Assembly (NCBI RefSeq): GCF_001039355.2
Contig: NW_019775402.1
Location: 69,532-133,531 of the forward strand
Length of the DNA stretch: 64,000 nucleotides
Direction of reading: 5' to 3'
From: Lingula anatina
Taxonomy: Eukaryota; Brachiopoda; Lingulata; Lingulida; Lingulidae
Position numbers and translations under genes: made by a program. The notes under the pieces were generated by a model. The model did not search any database and had not been told where the DNA came from. It was given only the letters and a program-made list of their open reading frames with translations. Below are positions 18,602 through 29,745 of the stretch, piece after piece; position 1 is the stretch's first letter; each line of letters begins with the position of its first letter.

Positions 18602-19512
18602 TGAGTGTAAGCACGTGTATGTGTGTGTGTAACTTGCAGGCAAAGCCACTTGTAAAGGCATTAGTATCAAGGTGTCTATATGTGTGTGTTTTTAATGTGT
18701 CTGAGTGTGCAGGAATTTTTTTCCTCTTTCTATTTTTTTCTCCAGTTGTATGTAATAAGTCATATTCTTAACACAAAGATTCTGCTGGTCACTAAGGCCT
18801 TAATAACATAACCACCACGTTTTCTGATGGAGCAGTAAATGTTAAGTGAGCAATAATGAAACTATAACTAATAGGTATGCATGTAAACCTTTATATTTAT
18901 ACACACTAGAAAAGCACAGACTTCCGCCAAGGCAGCAATTTATTATTATTATTAATTATTGATTGATTATTGATCTGAATCATCACCAAAAACTAATCAT
19001 CTGTTCCTTAGCCCACTTCTGACAGTTCCTGAAAATTTCATCAAAATCGGTCCATAACTTGAGTTATGTTGATGACAGACAGACAGACAAACAAACAGGG
19101 GTGAAAAAATAACCTCCTTGGCGGATGTAATGAGTATGTCTTTGTCTCCCTAGGTTCTGGTCCTACCAGTCTGGACACCGGTCACTTCCTGTCCAGTGAA
19201 GTCTCTCAAGAGCTGAGCTCTGCTGAAATGAGTTTCAGCGCCCTCTATATACATGAGCTCCACAGGCGCCGCAGACAGGGGCAACACAGATTAGAGTATC
19301 TGGACTTTGACGGTCACCCCCATGTAGAGCTTCAGGAACTGGGCACGAGGTTGACCTTTGACCTTGACCCCATGCCAGGTCACGGAGGGGTCAGAGGTCG
19401 TATGTCGCATATAGTGGAGAGCCCCCAGGAGGAGAAAAGCGAGGAGGAGATGAGCAACGAAGATGCTATCACTTTTGTTTCATTCGATGAGAGAGTCACC
19501 AAGTCCACGTGA
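5902..19512 (+). CDS. ATG9: ATG9, autophagy lipid scramblase (multi-pass membrane protein)
   Basis: Seventeen coding exons per transcript: 5902-6025, 6722-6830, 7255-7407, 8034-8169, 8592-8694, 9065-9164, 9475-9524, 9816-9900, then 10300-10399 or 11426-11525, 15070-15248, 15547-15697, 16122-16256, 16635-16814, 17498-17581, 17826-17984, 18251-18482 and 19154-19512. All phases join, giving 812 aa against about 839 in human ATG9A. Family hallmarks are RWNHIENLDEFF, CIHKKELTELDIYNRILRF, GARRWSLYGR.YLRHFNELDHE, LNRGYKPA and FRNFTVEV.GVGD.CSFAQMD. ATG9 is the transmembrane scramblase on vesicles that seed autophagosomes and works with ATG2. The N-terminus has a Tyr sorting motif (YQPL, residues 8-11) and a dileucine-like ETDVLI, matching AP-complex signals of vertebrate ATG9A. 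The C-terminal 200 residues are polar, with the conserved SSAEMSFSALYIHELH patch. Confidence 0.96.
6070..6242. mobile_element. 173-bp MITE in ATG9 intron 1
   Basis: Terminal inverted repeats CTGGGGTAGCGCTARCA at both ends, flanked by the direct repeat AAAGA, a probable 5-bp target duplication. AT-rich core, no ORF. Confidence 0.8.
6931..6971. repeat. (TA)n microsatellite
   Basis: About 20 TA units in ATG9 intron 2. Confidence 0.95.
7325..7575 (+). repeat. 83-bp tandem triplication of the ATG9 exon 3 donor region
   Basis: The last part of exon 3 (GCAGAGTCTGTTATACCACT through the donor at 7407/7408) is repeated twice in the intron with an exact 83-bp period. The first extra copy keeps a donor (CAG/GTGAGTGAG at 7490); the second has lost it (CAGATAAG at 7573). 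Use of the second donor would add TGA at once, so the first is the productive one. Confidence 0.85.
8389..8493. repeat. (TTA)n microsatellite
   Basis: About 100 bp of ATT/TTA triplets in ATG9 intron 4, with a few interruptions near the left end. Confidence 0.95.
10300..10399 (+). other. ATG9: ATG9 alternative exon 9a
   Basis: 100 nt, phase 2 to phase 0, encoding 33 residues after the split Tyr codon, starting LSRRLIIFSILNALLSPL. Acceptor TTATTCCAG is good. The donor is GAG/GTTATT, weaker than the consensus donor of exon 9b. It covers about residues 287-320, a hydrophobic membrane segment. About 17 of 33 residues match exon 9b, concentrated in the second half (LSPLIF.WQIL). It is open throughout. 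It is farther from the vertebrate sequence than 9b. Confidence 0.8.
10599..10978 (+). mobile_element. TTAA-flanked non-autonomous element, copy 1
   Basis: Flanked by TTAA on both sides. Ends are AGG(G/T)ATAATAACTCTTCG and its complement CGAAGAGTTATTATCCCT. About 375 bp, including a long T tract (10718-10764). Other copies are at 27397-27755 (inverted), 38148-38492, 50977-51663 (outer) and 51130-51482 (nested). TTAA targets are typical of the piggyBac and Kolobok superfamilies; no transposase is present here. Confidence 0.85.
11426..11525 (+). other. ATG9: ATG9 alternative exon 9b
   Basis: 100 nt, the same length and phases as 9a, encoding VSQRILWLGLANLILSPL and onward to RYAE. Acceptor TTTCCTGTAG, donor GAG/GTAAGT (consensus). 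This version is closest to vertebrate ATG9A, which reads NRILWIGIANF at the same place, so it is probably the default exon. Including both 9a and 9b shifts the frame and gives TAA at the third codon of exon 10. Confidence 0.88.
11570..11965 (+). repeat. 44-bp minisatellite in ATG9 intron
   Basis: Five well-kept and three to four degraded copies of a unit reading GGTACCTTGGTTTTGGCC, TTGTACCACCAGTGTGAGGG, CCAG. Copies decay from left to right. Confidence 0.85.
12264..12288. repeat. (AT)n microsatellite
   Basis: Twelve AT units, close to the left end of the foldback element. Confidence 0.9.
12341..15010. mobile_element. 2.67-kb foldback element made of ~180-bp units, in ATG9 intron 9
   Basis: The outer ends are inverted copies: AGTCCGGTGGCTTAAGG at 12341 and CCACCGGACT ending at 15010. 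The inverted match continues inward for several hundred bases (GTGGGTACCTTTTGACATAC, GAGCCGTAGCCCACGG). Inside, a unit containing AAAATCCAAGATGGCCGCCA and then ATAGGAATACTAG recurs about every 170-200 bp, nine times forward (12648 to about 14100) and about five times inverted (14150 to 14860). Copies near the ends are best preserved. No ORF longer than about 100 codons. It resembles foldback transposons, which have long inverted arms built of tandem units; superfamily not assigned. Confidence 0.8.
15727..15800. repeat. (GT)n(GA)n microsatellite
   Basis: About 27 GT units followed by a short GA tract, in ATG9 intron 11. Confidence 0.95.
16240..16620 (+). repeat. Tandem copies of the ATG9 exon 12 end, with (TTTA)n
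   Basis: The exon 12 end (AGACAGGAGTTTGCACAGCT, then GTTCCAGTAC) recurs as diverged copies at about 16309, 16400 and 16527, separated by TTTA repeats (16453-16507). The copies carry no usable donor of the GTGAGT type and look non-coding. Confidence 0.75.
17593..17672. repeat. (ATAAT)n microsatellite
   Basis: About 16 perfect 5-bp units just after the exon 14 donor of ATG9. Confidence 0.95.
18494..18640. repeat. Compound (GT)n tract
   Basis: Interrupted GT repeat directly after the donor of ATG9 exon 16. The Cys/Val and His/Thr ORFs here are repeat translations. Confidence 0.95.
18917..19130 (+). mobile_element. Short interspersed inverted-end repeat in ATG9 intron 16
   Basis: Begins CTTCCGCCAAGG and ends CCTTGGCGGA, with the stretch AAAATTTCATCAAAATCGGT and a run of ACAGACAGACA before the right end. 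The same combination is a widespread interspersed repeat in aquatic animal genomes (recollection, not checked). About 210 bp, no ORF. Confidence 0.65.
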
Positions 19513-20093
19513 TGCATGTCTTCATGAATTTTAACGTGTCAACTTTTATTTTTGAAAGAAGTCACTTGTAGAACGCTTTGATCCTAGGTGTACTTTTCTG
19601 AGGAGCGGGTTTTCTGATAAATCATGTTATGTATCCTTCAGATAGAAAAAAGTTTTAAAAGTGGGTGATATGAGTATTAATGTAGGCTGAATTGAGAAAT
19701 CTGTTCTTTAACAGCCATACTATCAAGTGGATAAATTTGAAGTGCCACACAAGTTTAATACCAAGTTAGTACTGCATAAGTTTGTTAAATTAGCATTTTG
19801 CATAGTTATAACAATTGTGACTGTCACAGTAATTCTGCAGTTTGTATAATTTTAGTTTGGGGATAGCTTGCCATAGTGTGATGTGTATTTTGTAAAGGAT
19901 TTTTTTTTCTTTTTCGGTGCTGACACTCGTATGTATGTTGATAGTGGACTAAATTGGTGAGGGATAGAGGGATGATGTGAACATCCTCTCTTTGTGGTGC
20001 ATGCAGCTTGTAGTGCCTCTTGTTTGAGAGGCAGCTGTTAGTAGAGTTACTGTAACAGCACTTACTGAAGGGATTGGAGGGGGGGAGTGAAAA

Positions 20094-20139
<46 letters not shown>

Positions 20140-21475
20140 AAATAGATGTGAAAGAAGCAAAGAAACATATAGAACTGGAGGTGACATGTGTAATGACTCA
20201 GTGGCGCCATTTTTTGATTTGGTCAAGAGTCATGCCTGTCATACCCTGTGTTTATCACTTAGTTTGGATCTCTCTGCAAGTTTTTTGAAGTCTTTTAAAA
20301 CCTTCGCAGTAAAAAAAGGAGGGTTCCTTCTCTATTTTAGCTCTTATAACCAAATCATGACATTTGTATTTTCAGTTTGTGTTTTGTTCTCTTTTGCCCT
20401 CCAGAAATATATTCAGATCAAGAATTGTTTTGATTTGTGGAAACTACATGTATGGCTTAACACAAAAATATTAAGTAGAACCCTGTAAATTTTTTTCTTC
20501 GTAGTTGCCCCTTAAAGTTTTGGACTAACCTTCCCATCCTATCCCTGCATTTTTTTCTATAAGTTAACATGTGTATCATGCAATTTTTGCTTGTTCATGT
20601 TCTGCATCTATCCATTTGAAGTATTATAATTACAAACACAATATACTTTAATAAGCTGTTCTTTGCCCAATCTCATTAACACCTTACTGAATACTTTTGA
20701 GGTAGTGCTTTATCCAGTGAAGTATTTTAGTTGTAAGAAAATAACTTCCTTTCACCAGTCCCAGTTTCCAGTCGTTATAAGACTTCTACTTTTACACATT
20801 ATTATTCTTAAATTGAGACATATCACCTAGATTTAAGAGAAGAGCAGGTTGTATTCGGGGTGTGGTGTTTTAACATAATGCGTGTATATAAACTGAAAGT
20901 ATATTTGTATAGCTGGTCTATATGGTTAGAATATTGGCGCTGCTGGTAATTAAGATTAAGTCATAATGTTACATATTATACCAAATTTAATTTATACTTG
21001 GTAGTGATACGTTATCTTAAGACCTCAGGTATATTGCTTTGTTTGTGATATGTATCAAATGTTCACTTAGTTTGTTTTAATAATAATGATTATTGAGGTT
21101 TAATCATATTTATAAACTGTAAATATATATTAGTGTAGTATTCGCGGCCTGAACTTTTTTTCCAGCCCACACCCGATTATGAAAATGCATTCGTATTGTT
21201 TGAAAGCATCGTGTATTTATATTTGTTTAAAAACAACCGCTTAAGTTTTCGGGTTTACTTTGAAATTCCTGTTGTCACGATGAATGGATGCATACACGTG
21301 TAAGACAAATATTTACTAGTGCACAGAAAAAAAAAGTGCTGCCGAGAATTTAGTTCATGAATAGTTAGATTTGGAACCGCTTTCAAGAAGCATTGTTGTC
21401 ATGACAACATAGGCTATCGAGTACATTGTAAAAATGCATGTTGTTCATGTAATTGGTTTTAATAAAATAAATCAA
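19513..21475 (+). other. ATG9: Probable ATG9 3' UTR
   Basis: Follows the ATG9 stop with no further exon. The first strong signal pair is AATAAAATAAAT at 21461-21472, which would give a 3' UTR of about 1.96 kb. It contains a (CA)n tract at 20094-20138. The true end needs transcript data. Confidence 0.5.
20094..20138. repeat. (CA)n microsatellite
   Basis: About 22 CA units within the probable ATG9 3' UTR. Confidence 0.95.
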
Positions 21476-23233
21476 TATATAGTGATAAAGCAATTACAAA
21501 CAAGTACTATTGGTGTTTAAATTAAAACGGGGATGATGTTTTCTATGAACGAAAGGTGTGCAGGAAACAAGCAATTAAAGGGGGGTATTAGCAAAAAGCA
21601 AAGCAAACGAGAACGAGCGGAGGAGCATGAAGATATGAATCGGGTCGGGGTGACAGGAATGGTAGTCCTAGAAATTGTGGAAGTCCTGTTTCATATGATT
21701 AATGGGCCATTCCACAATCTGAATAAGGTGGATATTTGAATCCCGTCACTGACGTCTGTTACGCTCAAAGTTTGTGTAATATCTTTGGATATACATAGCC
21801 AGCAATTTCTTTTTCTGAAAAAGTGGACCGTTTACCATGAAACATTCATACTTTCATAAAATTTTACCCAAGGGGTACCTTTTCCCGACAGAAAAGGGGC
21901 GATCTTCCGACATCACGAACACAAACGTGTTGCACAGTTGAATAATGCATGAAAAATAATTTTCTGGATTGCCTTTTCTGAGTTGTGTTTTTGAATCAGG
22001 ACTTAATAGTTGATAAATCAGATTAGGATAAAAATAATGGTGGATGTGAGTTTGCATTCAGAAATGCATGTATATAAATACTGATTATGATTGTTTTTAA
22101 AAGCAATGATGCAATCGTATATGCGTGTGTATTTTGTTATCACACGTGTGTTTCTGGGCCGCTATACCAGTGAACATTTCTTGTAAACCGATACATAAAT
22201 AAGAGGGTGTGTTGCCATTTTGCTTCTCAATTCAAAGCGGTTATACTATATGCAATAATACAATGTGTAATAACACATTTTGAGGACAAAAACTTTAAGC
22301 CGTTGGGATTTTATTGATACGAGCCCAACTGAGTAACAGAAAAAATCAAGAAACTACAAAATAGACTTTAACCTTAAAACCACAGATATAATGTCATCAG
22401 CAAAATCACCATACCTCATCTGAAGACAATTAAAAACCATGAACCTTCATATGGTACCTTTATATGGTAATATTATAACAGCTGGTATTATGTATAAAGG
22501 CGTTTTTAGCCTAAGTTTAACTAACTGGGCATATGCCCTTAAAAGTATTCAATAATTGTCTGAAAACATCCCCAAGTTATATCTGTATGTTTAAATATAC
22601 TGTTATGTACCCTTTCAAGGCTCATTCCTTAACATGGTTATACATGTAATCCCTCAAATAAAAGTTGGCCTTCCTGGCGTCGGTGCTTCCTTCCAACTTG
22701 CCAGGGAAACAGAATGCTACTTTCTATCAGGGTGGCAGGTATCATAGGCAAAATTTCAAAAAGCCAATCAAATGACTGTCTATTTATCTAAAGATGTATC
22801 TGTGAATATCTTGTGAAAAATCAATCTGTGCCGGGTGGTAAAGGGAAACAGAATGCAGTCTAAATGGGTCAAGATTCATTTAGAACTATGTGATTAGCCA
22901 TGTTTCAAAACTAGTCGAAAAGTTTTCATTTATGATAGATTCACATATTTGATTTACCTGTTGAATGTTTCGTCTTTTCACCCTGGCAGACTTGATCACA
23001 AGTAAATTATCTGTCCAGGTGAAGGTGAACAGGTAATTACCTCAATCTTAGTGATGACTTGTTAGTCCCTCTCGCCCCCGTTTTCCGGAGTGGGTTTGAG
23101 AATATCATCATACTCATGGGGCAGTTTGTGTGCCCCTTTATTTGTGTTCATGGTGTGTTTCTTTCTTCTTATACAGATGGATTCCAAAACGTTGCGTTTG
23201 TTGTAATTACTCACTGGTTAGCACTAAATAGGA

Positions 23234-23443
23234 TCTATTCCCATAGATTTTAGATCGATCTATCCCCGCGGGGAGTCTCACTAGATTACTTTCAGATAAT
23301 CCGACTTAAATGTCCGTCCCGCCTACTACAAGCTGTAAGTGGGTAATTAACTTTCGTGTCCGCCCGATTAACAGCTATTTAGCGTGAACCCCCAGGGAGT
23401 TAGGTCGATCTAAAGTAGGTCGATCTAATCTATGGAAATGGGG
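23234..23443 (+). mobile_element. GATC-rich short inverted-repeat element, copy 2
   Basis: The best-preserved copy. Left end TATTCCCATAGATTTTAGAT, right end CGATCTAATCTATGGAAATG, which are near-complements. Core contains GGAGTCTCACTAGATTACT, GTCCGTCCCGCCTACTAC and GGGTAATTAACTT. About 210 bp. Confidence 0.8.
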
Positions 23444-23529
23444 TGATAGTATTGTCCCAATTTGGCACACGGTTGTTTTCTGACATATGATCCGTAAGGT
23501 CTGATTTGCGTAACACTCCTGTTTACATA

Positions 23530-23832
23530 GAGCGTTTGTGTTGACTCCCTCACTTGCATTTTCCTTTACATCTTTCTGGTGCTCCTGTAGTCTTGGTCCT
23601 AGTTTTCTTCCCGTTTCTCCAACATATACTCTGTCACAGCTCCCACAGCCGATCCTTCTTGGTGTCCCCTATCAATTGTTTTTTTGGGGTGTACTAGAAA
23701 GTTTCTCAGTTCTGCATGTGGTTTAAATGACGTTCCGATGTTTTCCTTCCTCGACGAAACAATCAACGGGTAAATCAAATATGTGTATCTATCATAGATG
23801 AAAACTTTTCTACTAGCAAAACTGGCATCCAA
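23530..23832 (-). pseudogene. Penelope-like retroelement relic (GIY-YIG endonuclease region)
   Basis: On the minus strand one frame ends in GTSFKPHAELRNFLVHPKK and, after a frame change, another reads CGSCDRVYVGETGRKLGPRL. The second has the VYVGETGR signature of the GIY-YIG nuclease that follows the reverse transcriptase in Penelope-like elements. No reverse-transcriptase core is left nearby, and the frame is broken, so this is a dead 3' fragment of about 300 bp. Confidence 0.7.
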
Positions 23833-24327
23833 TGGAATTTTGACAATGTTTCAAAACATGCAATCAGACTGTTGAGACGGATTGAGCAATAATTTGTTAT
23901 AACGAACATAAGGTTCGACGCGCAAATCCTTTATAATATACCTTAGGCGCAAATCGGGGGCAATTTAACTTCACGTATAAGAGTTTGATCGTTACACCCA
24001 GAAATATAAACTTACGTCTATTATCATTCAAATAAGTAGAACATTGACACTCATCCGTTAATCCCATTTCGTTTGAAGAATGACTATTATATATTGATAT
24101 TATAAGAAAAAATTAATTAAAACCCTCGGAGGCTGCATCGATTCTCATTTCTTACGGTTGCCTCATATCAGCCGTTGGACCATTCGGTTATATACAGTTC
24201 CAAAAAAGTAACATAAAGTTAAATCAAAAGTCGCTAATTGATATGCGTGGTCTTCTTCAAATTTATCCATAGTCATGGTAGTTGGGTCTTTGATAATAAC
24301 CCACTACCACAAGATAACCTAGGACAG

Positions 24328-27300
24328 TTATCCCCAATAATATTCACCGTGTTTTAGGTACCATTCTATAGTTTTCTTCAGACCTTCTTTCCAGCTTGTC
24401 TTGGGTTTCCAACCCAGTAAATGGAGCTTTGTGGAATCAATGACGTAGCGTGTGTCGTTATAGGGACGATCCTTGACGTGTTCGATATTCATTGGCTTTC
24501 CCAAGATCTCGTGCAGTTGCTTGGCGATGGACATCACAGTATGCTCGTTGTTAACGCCGATGTTGTACGTTTGTCCAATGATACCCTTATGGAGAAGGAG
24601 GTCAAACGCTTCAACGGCGTCTCCCACGTAGAGGAAGTTGCGCAAATGTTGGCCGTGGCCGTAGATTGGACACGTTTTGCCTGCTCTGATGTTTCCAAGA
24701 AACGATGGAATGACCTGCAAATATAAATTTTCACACACATGTCAAGTTCTGTGCACATTACAAAAGAGGACAGGGCTACATCTTAAAACGAATAAAGACA
24801 GCAGAGAAAAATAAGATTAATTTTTTCATTTGACATTTCTTTTTTATGTCGGAATTTTGGAGCCAGTTGTTATAGATCACAATTGTGAAACCTTAAAGAA
24901 TCCGTGGCTCAATAACAAGACTAATCGAACCTGATGGCGGTGGGCTAGAAGAATGCCACCGATCTGCCAAACTTTACCATTCGTGGTGTACTCTAAGAGG
25001 GTCTCTAGTAAAACGGCCTCACGTCAACTTAAATAAAACGTACTCGTAAGGGCCAGCGAGGCATAGCCCTCACCCTTTGGTCAGTCACGCCAGTTGCACG
25101 CCGTTAAGTGGGGATCTAAGTCTCTCTCCACCCCACAAACTACCAGGCTACTTTCTGACCACAAAGCCCCCTAGTAGTTTGTTTAAATTGTTGAAAATTA
25201 TTGGCTCTTCTTCTATTTTGTAAAGTGTGCTAGAGGTCCCTGTGTATCAGAGTGTAACAAACGGCCAGCATCCCCGTAATTTATTATTTTCTGAACGATT
25301 AGACCTCACTTCTCTTCCTGAACACCTGATAAAAAATATGCAGAACCATTACAAGTTACCTTTTCTGGGTACTGCGCCGGCCCGTACACGTTGTTGCTGC
25401 GCGTGATGATGACGGGGACGTGGAAGGAGTGATGGTAAGACTGGACCAACATCTCAGCCGCCGCCTTGGACGCCGAGTACGGGTTGGTCGGGGTAAGGGT
25501 GGCGGTCTCCTTGCGTGGAATTCCGTCTTTCACTTCGCCATACACCTGTGAGAGGTCATTTTATTATGTATGACACCGATGATGTGACAAAAATTCAATG
25601 TTCTCTGACTACGTATGTTCAACGTTAAAACTGCATTACATGTCAAATTTTGACTTGTCAACATCTTGACCAAAACTTTAACTAAGACGTTTAAGCAACC
25701 TTTTTTAGATTGAGATATAGTTCCAAATAAAACAACGGAGAGAAATGCCAAAGGCCATCGTTTCATATTACCCGAAAATGATATTTGAACGGATTTTTCT
25801 ACTTGCTTTCTGTGCTGACTAACGACCAAATATTTGAAGAAAGGGGCAGATTAAAGCTCTCTTTAGCTGATCGATTTTTGCATAATAAAAAAAGGGGCCA
25901 TTTTAAATTTGAGTCTTTTACATCTGGACCAAATGTTTAACCAAATGCAATTTTTTACCAACTTGGATTTAAATCATAAAAGTTTTTTTAATATACTGGA
26001 CGATTAAAAGAGTAAAAATTAAAAGACAAATTTAGGGTTTCCTGTTCGGAAGTTTCGCTCAATAACATTTTTTGCATAAATTATAGGGCCTCGTGACTTT
26101 GGGGCATTGCCTTAAATTGATTAGTTCAAAATACCATTTCATTATAACAGCATGTCTGTTAAGATTCAAAACCTTATTAAACCTGACGTCACATACCTCA
26201 TCCGTGCTGACGTGAAGGAAGAGCTCCACGCCAAAATGTCTGGCGCAGTGGAGCAACGTGTGAGTTCCAATGACGTTAGAATTGGTAAAGGCGTTGGAAT
26301 TATTGAACGAGTTGTCAACCAGGGTCTCCGCTGCAAAATGCATCACTGTGTCGATCTGGTAGGTCTCGAAAATCTCTTTCATCTTCTCGGCATCGGAGAT
26401 ATCGGCTGAAAAAAAAATACATTTATGGATGCGTGTGTAGATGGATTGAAGATGACGTCATAAGCAGCGACTTTCATAATGATCCTCACTTAAAAAATCT
26501 CTAAATAGCTACTTACGTCAAACACTTCTTAAAGAAACGTCAATATTTATTTGTTGTTTTTTAAACGCATGTCATCTTTTATTTTGCCATCTTATTTAAC
26601 ACAAATATATACATAAAAATGATATCAAATGAGATAAAATTCCATACCTTTGATGAAAACAAAATTGGGTTTGTTCGCAGAGGGATCAAGGTTCTTCTCA
26701 TTGGAGCAATACGTGATCTTATCCACAACAACCACGTGGTAAAAGCTGTACCGCTCCACAAGGAAGTTAGCCACGTGCGACCCAATGAAGCCAGCGCCGC
26801 CTGTCAGCAGTATGTTTTTCCGGACGTTCTTCTTCATTCTGGTGAAGACGTCTTGGATGGAAACGCTAATGTGCGGGATTTGGCACTCGGGCAGGGCCGA
26901 CTCCAGTTTGGTTGTATCAAGGCAGTTGTCTGACCGACCGGCCTTTATCAGGGTCTTGAGGACTTCCTTATTGACGAGCTGGTAGGTATGGTTAGGGTCA
27001 ATGAGGCTTTTGTACAGCGCCAGGATTTCTGAGTGACTGATGACACCAGGGTTGACAAAGTTGTAGACACCTAAAATGATTTCGCAATTGCAAAACTGAT
27101 GACACCCGGGCTGACAAAGTTGTAGATACTTAAATGGTTGCAAAATTGTTGGAATAAAGAACTTTCGTCTGTACGATTTGGATCTTATGAACTTATTATA
27201 TGACACATGGAGCCTCCACCCACCCCCCCTCGCGTGATTTCGCCACTGCAATCAAATAAGTTTCTCAAAAAATGTGAAGATCTAACGCGGCCATGATTAC

Positions 27301-29686
27301 CAAGGATAACTTTAAGCTTATCTGTCCGTTTGGCCGATTCGAACATAAGTGACGTAAGCGCAAACAAACTATGAATCCCCAGTACTGAAATTAACATTAA
27401 AGGGATAATAACTGTTACTTTTCGTACGAGATCCGTATTTCACAATAAATACAACTCACAGAAATATTGTAAATTCTTTTTTACCACCAAAACAGCGGTT
27501 CTCACAATATTTGTGGAATCTGTGCTTGCCATCGGACCACGTGGCCTCCATAGATGGCTACACTCTGTAATTATCTCTTAAGAAGACTATTACAAATAAC
27601 CAAACCTTTTTAAAAAAACAAAACAGGAACTAACTTTTAATCACGGAACGGATTCATTTACAATTGGTTAATATGGGGAAATTGTCGTTTACCCCTGAAA
27701 TATCCTTTATTATTATTATTTTTTTTTTGGCAAAATGAACAGTTTTTATCTAGATGCTTTCTCTTTATAAAATACATAATATTATACGAAAGTGATGGAA
27801 CCCTTTAGTTCACTGTATTCAGGATGGTTTTTACAAAAAAAAAAGTTTGAGTTTTGAAGCTGTACAACAGTATCTGTATATCAGAATAATTTTAAAGGAC
27901 AAAGTTACCGTAGCTAGGTTCTAAATGATTTATTGCTGAATATACAGATTCTAAACCTGAAGGAGACTATAGAATACCAGCATGTGTTTTACGGTAAGAA
28001 ATGTATAAGAACAGACAAGACCATATAATGTGTGTAAAATGATATTTCGTGCTGGAAGGTTTTATCTAGACAAGGTAGTCTTGGTAATCTGATTGCATTC
28101 AGCGAGAGTCCCTGTGGACGATGTGCGCATAAGCTAAGTCGACAGAATCGATTGTGAACGGACCCTTAGACCTTTTTACCTGTCAGTCCTTTCTCCATCA
28201 TCACGAAAGTGAGCGGAAGTAGATCGTGAAGTACGCTCACTGCATTCGGAACGTCGCAGATCTTCGGGTAATTGGTTATTTTCGTGATGAAGTTCCTCGG
28301 GTGGAGATCGTCGGAAATGGGCATGCGCACACGAAGGGTAAGGACATTGGAGTAAGAGTGTAGCAAACTGAAAAAAAAATTAAATTAAATTAATTAAGAA
28401 TAATATAACAATGAGAATAATTACTATAATTATAATTATAATAAACAAAATAAAGAACGGATGACCATTTCATTTCATCGCTGGGCTTCAGAAGATATAG
28501 GCCTACTCTAGTTACACCAAATTCTATTTCAGATAAGGAAACTTGTTGCCTTTAAAATTAACTAGAATAGAATTATTATCTTTATTAAAATGTTTTGTAT
28601 GCCTGATGGCGTACTCGAAATTAGGTGGTCTTATATATATAAACAATGGTGTCGCAAGGCGTTCTTTACGAAAGTAACGTCTCGTGATCAAACCGCCGTA
28701 CACTAATCTGACTAATCTCTAATTTCTATGGAAAGAAATGCTTTGAGAGAAATCTCCATAAATAAATTTGTAGCTACATTTGCATAAATGAAACCGTTAA
28801 AAGAACGTTTTTGCGAAAGAAAAAAAAAACAAAAAACAAACGATGTCTACCTCTCTACCATTCCCTTTGTCTTTGAGTAAAACGACCCGGTAAAATTGGG
28901 AGCGTCTTCTTCAGTGAACCCCCTTCCACCGATGGGGTGGTTCTCATCGTATTCGTAAATGCACCCGGTGCCGAAGTAAGTCACGTGGATCCCCCTGGTG
29001 GCGCAAAGGTCAACTACCGTTAACAGACCGATGACGTTTGCTCGGATAGTCTCCTGCTGATTACTGTCGCACCAGTCAACGTTGGGGCGCCCGGTCAAGC
29101 CTGCATAAATGTTGAATGGTACACAAAGAGCGCGTTATATATTAATACAGACTTCTGTGTAGCATTGTGTTAACTTCCATCGAAAATTTAATACTTTTCC
29201 TTTAATCATACAATATCCAAAGTTGCTATAATAATTACGATTTGAATGAGTGAATGTTATAGTCGTCTACTACAATGCAATCGATCGGCTAGTCACTTTA
29301 TTACACGTTAACAGAGTACCTTGGCAAGAATTTTGAAATCTAGGATTAAAAAAAAGTTATTGTGTATTTTTACAAAATAAATCCCATTTCACAGTTCATC
29401 GAGCTACATGTACATATACCTTTCAGACAAAACTTCGTGTCAGTACCCCTACAAAAATATCCTACATAGGGTGTCTTTTAGGACTGCATGGGAAGATTTT
29501 AGAATCCTACAGTACACTAAGGGGTTTTGGGGCAATTTCCTTTGGGACGCATCATAGGACCCTATGGTTCATTTTCGTAAGGGAACCATTAGAAGGGAGG
29601 CTTCCTTATCATAGATCTTAAAGAATATATCCGATCTTGTGACACTTTTACTGTTTGACGTTTAGTAGAAATGTGATGAGGCACAA

Positions 29687-29745
<59 letters not shown>

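Larger units (their letters stand above)
21476..24327. other. Intergenic between ATG9 and the rhamnose synthase gene
   Basis: The two genes converge here. Contents recognised: a fragment (about 21815-21915) related to the element at 61924-62105, a GATC-rich element (23234-23443) and a Penelope-like relic (23530-23832). No other coding sequence seen; the ORF at 21533-21739 has no recognisable features. Confidence 0.6.

Noticed and set aside
18345-18670. Thr-His and Cys-Val repeat ORFs on both strands
   Set aside because: Translations of the GT microsatellite after ATG9 exon 16.
24900-25120. Possible tRNA or tRNA-derived SINE near 24930
   Set aside because: No A-box/B-box pair or cloverleaf could be placed; no convincing tRNA was found anywhere in the window.
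24421-26933. Plus-strand ORFs opposite the rhamnose synthase exons
   Set aside because: Antisense shadows of exons with clear dehydratase motifs on the minus strand.
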